A stretch of DNA of 64,000 bases from Oxalobacteraceae bacterium (GTDB lineage: Bacteria > Pseudomonadota > Gammaproteobacteria > Burkholderiales > Burkholderiaceae_D): NCBI GenBank assembly GCA_027490725.1, contig JAIXXN010000002.1:90996-154995 (forward strand), written 5' to 3'. The stretch's first letter is position 1, and every line of letters starts with the position of its first letter. Positions 57,927 through 64,000 of the stretch are shown here, piece by piece. Under the pieces are notes generated by a model. The model was not told where the DNA came from and did no database searches. It was given only the letters and a program-made list of their open reading frames with translations. A program made the translations under genes and the position numbers.

Positions 57927-58666
57927 CAGGAACTGTCCTCAGTATTGCTTGCTTTGGGCGCAGCCGTGACTGGATGCGGATTGATGGTGTCCTTGGCAAT
58001 ACCGCCGTCGATGAAATGGATCATGCGGTGCGCGTACGCGGCCATGTCCGGCTCGTGAGTGACCATCACAATAGTGATGCCCTGATCACGGTTCAGCGCT
58101 AGTAGCAGGCCCATGATTTCATGGCTGCGCTGCGTGTCAAGATTACCCGTCGGCTCGTCCGCCAACACCAGGGCAGGTGCCGTCACAATGGCACGGGCGA
58201 TTGCCACGCGCTGCTGCTGACCACCTGAGAGTTCTGCGGGCGTGTGAGCCTCCCAACCGGCCAGTCCTACCGATGACAAGGCCTGCGTCGCAGCTAGGCG
58301 CCTTGCCGACGCATTATCACCTCGGTAGAGTAAGGGCAATTCGACATTTTCCTGAGCTGAGGTACGCGAAAGCAGATTAAAGCCCTGAAACACGAAACCA
58401 AGATATTGCCGCCGCAGTCTGGCGCGCTGGTCACGAGACAGCGCTTCGACGTGCGTGCCTTTAAACAGGTACTGTCCGCTACTTGGAGTGTCGAGACAGC
58501 CAAGGATGTTCATCGCAGTGGACTTTCCCGAGCCGCTGGGTCCCATGATGGCCAAGAATTCTCCTGCATTGATGCTCAGCGTAATGCCCTTTAACGCCTC
58601 TAGTTTTACGGCACCGGCGCCGTAAACCTTGGTCACAGCCTGTAACTGGATCAGCGCCGTACTCAT
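57926..58666 (-). CDS. ABC transporter ATP-binding protein (MacB/LolD-type)
   Basis: A 246-aa ATPase with Walker [12 protein letters not shown]-loop FVFQGFNLL, signature ELSGGQQQR, Walker [13 protein letters not shown] and switch His [12 protein letters not shown]. It belongs to the LolD/MacB class that powers mechanotransmission. Its ATG overlaps the adaptor stop by 4 bp; permease follows with a one-base overlap. Confidence 0.93.
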   Translation of the reverse strand: MSTALIQLQAVTKVYGAGAVKLEALKGITLSINAGEFLAIMGPSGSGKSTAMNILGCLDTPSSGQYLFKGTHVEALSRDQRARLRRQYLGFVFQGFNLLSRTSAQENVELPLLYRGDNASARRLAATQALSSVGLAGWEAHTPAELSGGQQQRVAIARAIVTAPALVLADEPTGNLDTQRSHEIMGLLLALNRDQGITIVMVTHEPDMAAYAHRMIHFIDGGIAKDTINPHPVTAAPKASNTEDSS

Positions 58667-59946
58667 TTTGCCGAGCCGAGCTTCTGCGCTGTGATCACTT
58701 GCATGCCTTCGCTGAGCTGGCCACCAACGATTTCAGTGACATGTCCGTCACTGATACCCTGTACCACCGTGAGCGCGACAGGGACACCATCCTGAACGAC
58801 CCAGACCTGCTTCGATGCAGAACTGTTGGCGCCTGAGGCGGGCTTGCGGGGACTGCCCGGCATCCGGGGTATCAGACTCTTCGCAATGCCCGCTTTCGCT
58901 GGTGTGACGGGCGCCGATAGGCTGGGCGTAAAGCGTAATGCTGAGTTCGGTACCAACAAAACATTCTGCCTATGCATGGCAATAATGCTTGCGGTCGCGG
59001 TCATCCCGGGACGTAGGCTCAAATCGCTGTTATCGACATCCAGGTAGGTGAGGTACGTGACCACGTTATCGGTGATGGTTGAGCCAAACCCGACGCGGGT
59101 TACCTTGGCTGGATAATTCCTGGACAAATAGGCGCTGACCGTAAAGCTCGCCGCTTGTCCCAGCATCACTGCGCCGACGTCGGCCTCATCCACATAAACC
59201 CATAATCGTAGTCTGGTTAAATTTTCTGCCACAACAAACAATGTCACGGCCTGCAGCGATGCTGCCACTGCATTGCCAGGGTCGACATTGCGGCTCAGTA
59301 CGACTCCGTCGGCAGGTGTGATAATCGACGCCTTGGACAGATTGATTTGGTCGGTGGACAGGGCCGCCTGAGTGTCTTTGACGCCGGCGCGGGCACTAGC
59401 AAGATCGGCGCGTGCCCGGTCTAGGTTGGCGTGTGCCGTGTCGAGCTCCACTTTCGCCGGGATCTTACCGTCCGACAGACGTGCGACATCATCCAGGCGC
59501 GTCAGAGTGGCCAGAGTTTCACTGACCGTCGCGCCGGTTTGTAGCACCTTCGACCGAGCGGCGCTCAGCGCTGCTTCAGAGCGCCGAATCTGGTCGCGCA
59601 ATTTAGCGCTATCCAATACCAATAGCACCTGGCCCCTCTTTATCTGGTCGTTAACATCAACGTTCACTTTGAGCACCGTACCCGATAGCTCGCTGCCGAT
59701 ATTGATGGAGCGGGTAGGCTGCAGCGTGCCGTTGGCGGTGATGGTCAAGGTCAGGTCGCCGCGCGTAACCGCCTGAGTTACGTAGAATGGCAGCGCAGCG
59801 GCCGCCCGCCGCTCCAGCCAGATCCACAGCGCGACGCTGGCAAGTGTCACGCTGACCAGCAGCATCCATAGCGCCGGTCGGCGAAACCAGCGCTTCACTT
59901 TAATGTCGTCGAGCGGTGCTAGCACCGTTTCGCCGGCCGGGAGCAT
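58663..59946 (-). CDS. MacA-type periplasmic adaptor
   Basis: A 427-aa membrane-fusion protein with N-terminal helix (FRRPALWMLLVSVTLASVALWIWL), barrel-sandwich pieces (INIGSELSGTVLKVNVDVNDQIKRGQVLLVLD), a long helical hairpin (about 130-230), and IITPADGVVLSRNVDPGNAVA. Near the end there is an insertion rich in Pro/Ser (SLSAPVTPAKAGIAKSLIPRMPGSPRKPASG). ATG 59946 follows the OMF stop by 4 bp; a longer frame to 60015 overlaps the OMF gene. Confidence 0.9.
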   Translation of the reverse strand: MLPAGETVLAPLDDIKVKRWFRRPALWMLLVSVTLASVALWIWLERRAAAALPFYVTQAVTRGDLTLTITANGTLQPTRSINIGSELSGTVLKVNVDVNDQIKRGQVLLVLDSAKLRDQIRRSEAALSAARSKVLQTGATVSETLATLTRLDDVARLSDGKIPAKVELDTAHANLDRARADLASARAGVKDTQAALSTDQINLSKASIITPADGVVLSRNVDPGNAVAASLQAVTLFVVAENLTRLRLWVYVDEADVGAVMLGQAASFTVSAYLSRNYPAKVTRVGFGSTITDNVVTYLTYLDVDNSDLSLRPGMTATASIIAMHRQNVLLVPNSALRFTPSLSAPVTPAKAGIAKSLIPRMPGSPRKPASGANSSASKQVWVVQDGVPVALTVVQGISDGHVTEIVGGQLSEGMQVITAQKLGSAK

Positions 59947-59950
59947 AGGG

Positions 59951-61342
59951 CTAGTCACGGGAACCCACCGCTTGCTGGCGCCAGCCACCACCCAAGGCCT
60001 GGTATAGTCGAACATGATCCGCGCTGATATCCGTCAATGCAATGGCAACGGCATCCTGGGCGCTGAGCTGTGTGCGCTGTGTCGTCAGCACAACTTGAAA
60101 ATCAACCAGTCCGCTATCAAATTTCTGGCGTGCCAATGCCGCTGCATGTAATCCTGCGTCGGCCGCGGCTTGTCCAAACTCAAGCCGTCGTTGGTCGTCT
60201 CTGATGGCGATCAGCGCGTCTTCGACTTCGCGCAGTGCCTTGAGCACTGCGGCGCGGTAGGACGCTCGGCTTAGGTCTACCTGAGCCTGCTGCTCTCTTA
60301 CCTGCGCGCGCAACGCACCGCCATGAAAGACTGGGACCGACATGCCGGCCAGCAGGCTGCTGAAAATAGATGTCCCGCCATTGAGCGCGGCAGCGCCCAG
60401 AGAGCTAATGCCGATGGTCCCGGCCAGACTAAAGTTGGGTAGGATTGCAGCATCAGCTTGCGCATAGCGCGACAGGGCGGCGCTTAGTTGATACTCGGCC
60501 TGGCGCACGTCGGGGCGTTGGCGTAGCGTATCGACCGGAATGCTAAGTGCCAGGTGATCGGTCGAGCTCGGAATCGTGGCCGGATCCGATAGCCGCTTCG
60601 AAAGTTCGGTCGGCATATGTCCAGAGAGCACAGCCAAAGCATGTTGTGTTTGTTCGATGCTGAGCTGCAGTGCGGGAACCAAGGCCTGAGTCTGATGGAA
60701 ATCGGCGCGCGCCTGTTCCACCTCGAGTAAGCTGGCCAAGCCGGCCTGCTGGCGCCATTGAATAATGGCCAGAATTTCCTGTTGCGTGGCCAAATTTGCA
60801 GTAGTAATCGCCAAGCGCAATTGACTACCGCGCAACGCGATATAGTCAAGTGCCATTTCGCTGGCAACAGCACGCCGAATCTCCCCCAGTCCGGCACCAC
60901 TGGCTAGCACATCGGCGCTAGCGGCATCCAGCGCATAGCGATTTTTCCCGAACAAATCGGGGCTCCAGCTTGCATCGAGGTGAACTGTCTTTTCGACGTT
61001 GTTGCCAGAACTGTGCTGAAGCGACACAATGCCATCCAGCCACGGCATCAGGCTAGCTGCGGCCACTTCTCTGAGCGCTTGTGCGGCGTGCAAGTTCGCT
61101 AGCCCCATCAATACGCTGGTGTTCGACTGCAGTGATTGTCCAATCAGCTCGGCCAGCAAGGGATCATCAAAGAATAGCCACCACCGTTCGAGCGAGGCGT
61201 TGCGCACGCTGCCACTGTCATAACTGGTTGACCAATGCGTCGGAAGCTCAGGCAACGCATCGCCGGAAGCTTGCTGGGGCAGTCCTGCGCAGCCGCTCAT
61301 GCTTCCCAAAATGCAGATCATGGCGATGATATTGATGTGCAT
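59951..61342 (-). CDS. TolC/NodT-type outer-membrane factor lipoprotein
   Basis: A 463-aa outer-membrane efflux protein with lipobox SMSGC, two OEP repeats (for example ASLMPWLDGIVSLQHSSG, then DVRQAEYQLSAALSRYAQADAAILPNFSLAGTIGISS) and the usual C-terminal QKFDSGLVDFQVVLTTQRTQLSAQDAVA. ATG 61342 places the lipobox correctly; ATG 61378 is the alternative. It is first in the operon and completes a tripartite pump with the adaptor and MacB-type transporter. Confidence 0.9.
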   Translation of the reverse strand: MHINIIAMICILGSMSGCAGLPQQASGDALPELPTHWSTSYDSGSVRNASLERWWLFFDDPLLAELIGQSLQSNTSVLMGLANLHAAQALREVAAASLMPWLDGIVSLQHSSGNNVEKTVHLDASWSPDLFGKNRYALDAASADVLASGAGLGEIRRAVASEMALDYIALRGSQLRLAITTANLATQQEILAIIQWRQQAGLASLLEVEQARADFHQTQALVPALQLSIEQTQHALAVLSGHMPTELSKRLSDPATIPSSTDHLALSIPVDTLRQRPDVRQAEYQLSAALSRYAQADAAILPNFSLAGTIGISSLGAAALNGGTSIFSSLLAGMSVPVFHGGALRAQVREQQAQVDLSRASYRAAVLKALREVEDALIAIRDDQRRLEFGQAAADAGLHAAALARQKFDSGLVDFQVVLTTQRTQLSAQDAVAIALTDISADHVRLYQALGGGWRQQAVGSRD

Positions 61343-61485
61343 TTTCCGCTTAGGGTAAGAGAGCGCAATGCGGAACATCGGCCATTGCGTAAATTGCTGT
61401 TGAATACGCCCTTACGGGTGTGTGTTGCCAGCGAAAAATACAAAGTCATACTGACGCATCTAACCTACGTCGTGGCACCGAGGTG

Positions 61486-61989
61486 CTAAGCGAGGGTCTC
61501 GACGTTAGCGTGGGCGAGTACAGAGCGCACTGTATCGGCATCTGCCGCACTGCCATGGACCATCAGGAGGTATTTGTCGGCCTTTAACGCCGTTTCATAC
61601 TTGATGACTGCATTTTTCGGTAGACCAACTTGGCTTAAAGCGGCACCCAGAGCAGAGACCCCTCCGACCACCAGGGCTCCCTCCAGAGCACTCACCAAAA
61701 TCGACACGATTGGTCCCGCCATGACCATCAGCCCGAGTCCGGGTACGAGGAACACGGCTGGAGCAAACAACAGCCCCCAAATGCTTCCCCAGAATGCGCC
61801 CTGTTTGCCCCAAGATTTAATCCGATCTCCGCTCGTGTAGAAACCCAAGGGATGTTCTTCGCTGTGATAGCCCTTGCCTACCAGCGATAATTTTTTTACG
61901 TCAAACCCCATCCTGCTCAGTGAGAGAATTGCATCGTGTGCTTCGACATGGGTATTAAAAATAAAGAAGGGAAGATTTCCGGTATCCAT
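61486..61989 (-). CDS. DUF1269-like stress membrane protein
   Basis: A 167-aa protein: an N-terminal domain (FFIFNTHVEAHDAILSLSRMGFDVKKLSLVGKGYHSEEHP) and a glycine-rich central hydrophobic pair (GSIWGLLFAPAVFLVPGLGLMVMAGPIVSILVSALEGALVVGGVSALGAALSQVGLP), as in DUF1269 proteins. The C-terminus has KYLLMVHGSAADADTVRSVL. ATG 61989 has AAAGG upstream. It follows the BON gene on the island. Role unknown. Confidence 0.72.
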   Translation of the reverse strand: MDTGNLPFFIFNTHVEAHDAILSLSRMGFDVKKLSLVGKGYHSEEHPLGFYTSGDRIKSWGKQGAFWGSIWGLLFAPAVFLVPGLGLMVMAGPIVSILVSALEGALVVGGVSALGAALSQVGLPKNAVIKYETALKADKYLLMVHGSAADADTVRSVLAHANVETLA

Positions 61990-62063
61990 TGTGGAGCCTT
62001 TACTGATATGAATTCCTGCATCGACAAAAAAGTCGGGCATCTCAAGCTCTGCCCGCCTCAAAA

Positions 62064-62717
62064 TCAGACTGCAACCGTGAGGTTGTCAACCACGTTGCGT
62101 ACCCCGCTAGTACCCCATGCGGAGTAACGCACCAGAATTCTGTCTGCCCAGCTAGGTACTTTGCCGCTCAATGTAACGTCAGCTCCTTTAACCGAAACTG
62201 CGATTTTTTGTGCTTCATCGTGAGCCCGCCGCTTTAACGCAGCTTCAATATCGGACTTGACCACAGACGAAGAGATCTCCGGTTTCAATGTGATCTGATC
62301 ACTGACGCCGGTCACCCCCATCAGGTAGCGCACCGCTTTAGCCGCAGCTTCGCGTTGATATTCCCAGTGAACCTCCCCCGTCAGCGTTACGTGGCCGCGT
62401 TCGACCAACACCTTGACGGCATTTTGCGGCACGTAGATCGACCATTCCAATGCGCTCTCCACAGCGCGCGCGATATCAGCATCGTGGCGATGGCTAGAGC
62501 CAGGCAGATTGACATCCATTTCAATTGCAAGCGCCTTCACCCCCACCACGCGTTGCGCGGCGCGCTCTGCATCCCATTTTTCTGCAAAGCTGTTGACGTG
62601 CCCTGCCAGCGTCACGATCCCGTCTTTCACTTCAACACCAATGTTTGCTGCGCTCACAGATGGTTCCCACAGCAGCTCGGCCAGTACGTCTTTTTGAACT
62701 TGTTGATCGGTTTTCAT
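62064..62717 (-). CDS. Protein with three BON domains
   Basis: A 217-aa protein built of three BON domains: (1) DVLAELLWEPSVSAANIGVEVKDGIVTLAGHVNSFAEKWDAERAAQRV, (2) VESALEWSIYVPQNAVKVLVERGHVTLTGEVHWEYQREAAAKAV and (3) IEAALKRRAHDEAQKIAVSVKGADVTLSGKVPSWADR. No signal peptide. BON proteins of this form are linked to osmotic or general stress. It forms a pair with the DUF1269-like gene. Confidence 0.85.
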   Translation of the reverse strand: MKTDQQVQKDVLAELLWEPSVSAANIGVEVKDGIVTLAGHVNSFAEKWDAERAAQRVVGVKALAIEMDVNLPGSSHRHDADIARAVESALEWSIYVPQNAVKVLVERGHVTLTGEVHWEYQREAAAKAVRYLMGVTGVSDQITLKPEISSSVVKSDIEAALKRRAHDEAQKIAVSVKGADVTLSGKVPSWADRILVRYSAWGTSGVRNVVDNLTVAV

Positions 62718-62939
62718 GTTGATCTTTCAGTGTGTTTAACGAGCGTCAAGGATGCGCGTGATGCGCAGCAGCTTCGGTGTGTTAAGACACACTAGTTCAT
62801 GGCAATCAAAATATATGTGGCCTTCCCCTGATCTTGCCCCCGTATAACCGGACACTTCCGATAGGTATGATGCACTATGGGAGGTATTACATAGCAAGTG
62901 AAAGACGGTTGTCTTCTGAGTAATTTAAGCGCGAAGCAG
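62718..62939. other. Gap between chimeric gene and BON gene
   Basis: About 220 bp containing AACCGGACACTTCC and similar fragments reminiscent of IS ends, but no gene. An open frame crossing it on the minus strand (to 63079) is a shadow of the chimeric gene. Confidence 0.35.
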
Positions 62940-63599
62940 TCACGCGGGTAGGCAAGCTTGGCGCAATTGAGCGTGCATGGTCCCTTCGTCCGCATTAATT
63001 TGAACCACTGACCTGATTTCAGCAACCACCGCACTAATCCGTAATGGGCGCTCCCTCCAGAACACGCCATAAGCCGCAACCAGCTGCGTCAACTGAAACT
63101 CTTCAGCGCTAGCAACACACACGGGGTCGGACAGTAGATAGATCGGTACGCGAGAGCCTATTACATCGCGTATCTCCGCTACAGAATATCTTTTGCAATT
63201 GCTATCAATTGGCCAGTCGATAACATATGCATCATATGCAAGACCAACAACACTTCCGGTATCGCATTCAAGAATGTATGCGTCGAGTCCTTCTGCACGA
63301 AGCTTTTCGCAAAGTTCACGCGAGAGCTCTGTACTATTGAACTGAACTGCAAGGGGGACGGAATTTGCACGTTGATATTCAGCAATACAGCGGGTAATCA
63401 GCCAGGCTTTTCGATCCAGCGTGACGGGCTGTAGTAGAGACGCGGGAACGACGCCCTGCGCGAGTAGCCCCTCGAGTCGACTGGCATAGTCGCGGGCCTG
63501 CTTTTCGTCGTCAAACGTAGCCCAGAAGGGTTTAGGAAGTAGCCGGTGCTTAACACAGATCTGTGTGGCGCCGGAAGAAAGCTTTTTGAAGTAGGCCAT
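62940..63599 (-). CDS. Chimeric protein: integrase-like N-terminus, receiver-like C-terminus
   Basis: A 219-aa protein. Residues 1-55 (MAYFKKLSSGATQICVKHRL, then FWATFDDEKQARDYASRLEGLLAQG) match the arm-binding domain of tyrosine integrases, and the stretch to about 85 could be a core-binding remnant. The catalytic domain is missing. From about 90 the sequence changes to a receiver-like pattern: ELCEKLRAEGLDAYILECD, AYDAYVIDWPID with a candidate phospho-Asp D128, and VPIYLLSDP. The gene points away from tRNA-Cys, 132 bp from it, where an island integrase usually lies. It may be a degraded integrase fused to a regulator. Confidence 0.5.
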   Translation of the reverse strand: MAYFKKLSSGATQICVKHRLLPKPFWATFDDEKQARDYASRLEGLLAQGVVPASLLQPVTLDRKAWLITRCIAEYQRANSVPLAVQFNSTELSRELCEKLRAEGLDAYILECDTGSVVGLAYDAYVIDWPIDSNCKRYSVAEIRDVIGSRVPIYLLSDPVCVASAEEFQLTQLVAAYGVFWRERPLRISAVVAEIRSVVQINADEGTMHAQLRQACLPA

Positions 63600-63730
63600 G
63601 AGCTCACCTTGAGAGTGCGAGCTTTAATACTAACGGCAAGTTGGCCGTATCATGGTGCGGTTAACCGCCCAACGTGGGAGGTATACAGCATCTACTGTAC
63701 AGTCTAGAAAACGCTAAGTGCTTGATTTGA
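63600..63730. other. Spacer between the chimeric gene and tRNA-Cys
   Basis: About 130 bp that would hold the promoter of the chimeric gene. No further gene seen. Confidence 0.35.
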
Positions 63731-63804
63731 TGGAGGCGAGGATCGGAGTCGAACCGACCTAGACGGCTTTGCAGGCCGCTGCATAACCGCTTTGCTACCT
63801 CGCC
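63731..63804 (-). tRNA. tRNA-Cys (GCA)
   Basis: On the minus strand a 74-nt cloverleaf from GGCGAGG to CCTCGCC plus CCA, with anticodon GCA in CTGCAAA and TPsiC GGTTCGACTCC. CCA is encoded. Its 3' 48 bp are duplicated at 55152-55199, so it is the right boundary of the island and its attB. Confidence 0.95.
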
Positions 63805-63859
63805 AGAGGGAACTTTTGACAGAGATAACAGCGGGTTACGCACTGTTATCCGGAAATTC

Positions 63860-63935
63860 TGGAGCGGGAGAAGAGTCTCGAACTCTCGACCTCAACCTTG
63901 GCAAGGTTGCGCTCTACCAACTGAGCTACTCCCGC
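63860..63935 (-). tRNA. tRNA-Gly (GCC)
   Basis: A 76-nt minus-strand tRNA from GCGGGAG to CTCCCGC plus CCA. Anticodon GCC in CTTGCCAAG; TPsiC GAGTTCGAGACTC. It lies 55 bp upstream of tRNA-Cys, so the genes probably form one transcript. Confidence 0.95.
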
Positions 63936-63978
63936 GGGGAGTTTGTTACGGTACTACGCCATTCGTTTCCGGAGAAAC

Positions 63979-64000
63979 TGGAGCGGGAGAAGAGTCTCGA
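63979..64000 (-). tRNA. tRNA-Gly (GCC), truncated at the window edge
   Basis: The last 22 bases repeat exactly the 3' part of the neighbouring tRNA-Gly (same acceptor and T-arm), starting with the CCA complement. It is a second tandem copy cut by the window. Confidence 0.88.

Larger units (their letters stand above)
55152..63778. mobile_element. Genomic island inserted at tRNA-Cys
   Basis: About 8.6 kb lie between a 48-bp direct repeat of the tRNA-Cys 3' region (55152-55199 and 63731-63778). Contents: an IS3-family element, a MacAB/TolC-type pump operon, a DUF1269-like and a BON-domain protein, and an integrase-derived chimeric gene next to the tRNA. There is no intact integrase, so the island is probably now immobile. 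The adjoining intact tRNA-Cys remains functional because the right copy restores its 3' end. Confidence 0.72.

Noticed and set aside
1..64000. CRISPR arrays, rRNA genes and prophage structural genes
   Set aside because: None seen; the only regular repeat arrays are the heptamer clusters and inverted-repeat elements, which lack spacer structure.

Overview
The window looks like chromosome of a Gram-negative betaproteobacterium, probably Burkholderiales and perhaps Oxalobacteraceae. This rests on protein style only: a periplasmic sox pathway, FisR/PDO/SQR sulfide oxidation, many outer-membrane lipoproteins, a TonB receptor and RND/MacAB pumps. No rRNA or housekeeping marker is present to fix the genus.

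Layout. (1) 1-6.3 kb: two diverging winged-helix regulators, one fused to a STAND NTPase, a membrane segment and TPRs; an endonuclease/phosphatase-fold protein behind an array of 11-bp-phased direct repeats; and a small membrane protein/HTH pair behind a strong promoter with twin operators. (2) 6.3-19.5 kb: TonB receptor plus an exported SAM-hydrolase-family protein; an LpoB/YcfL-type lipoprotein operon; and a CheB-CheR-PAS / PAS-GGDEF-EAL signalling pair. Four copies of an inverted-repeat element with identical 30-bp ends punctuate this part. (3) 19.5-29.9 kb: cytochrome bd operon (cydP-A-B-X, ybgE, DUF2892), then the sigma-54 regulator FisR, then persulfide dioxygenase, a DUF442-SQR fusion, a TSUP exporter, a methyltransferase, an ArsR regulator and thioredoxin 2. 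Sigma-54 promoter matches and GTGGCAG/CTGCCAC heptamers occur on both sides of fisR. (4) 29.9-49.4 kb: an RND pump, ArsR regulators and a long minus-strand run, soxCDYZAXB followed by HbpS-like, SoxW-like, SoxH-like, DsrE, three YeeE/YedE transporters, a Cys/Pro-rich exported peptide, an unknown protein, a double rhodanese and a DUF4395-type protein. (5) 49.5-55.1 kb: DUF2306-type protein, esterase, TPR protein, and a LytS/LytTR two-component pair. (6) 55.15-63.8 kb: an 8.6-kb island bounded by a 48-bp duplicate of the 3' part of tRNA-Cys, carrying an IS3-family element, a four-gene MacAB/TolC-type pump, stress-type proteins and an integrase-derived chimeric gene. The window ends in a tRNA-Cys / tRNA-Gly / tRNA-Gly cluster.

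How it works together. The centre of the window is a sulfur-oxidation region. SQR oxidises sulfide to persulfide, PDO oxidises persulfide to sulfite, TSUP may export sulfite, and Sox oxidises thiosulfate and related species in the periplasm. YeeE/YedE, DsrE, rhodanese and SoxW-like proteins would move or reduce sulfane sulfur. Cytochrome bd, known to tolerate sulfide, appears wired to the same sulfane-sulfur sensor, FisR. That coupling is the strongest systems-level proposal here; it is inferred from sequence and has not been tested.
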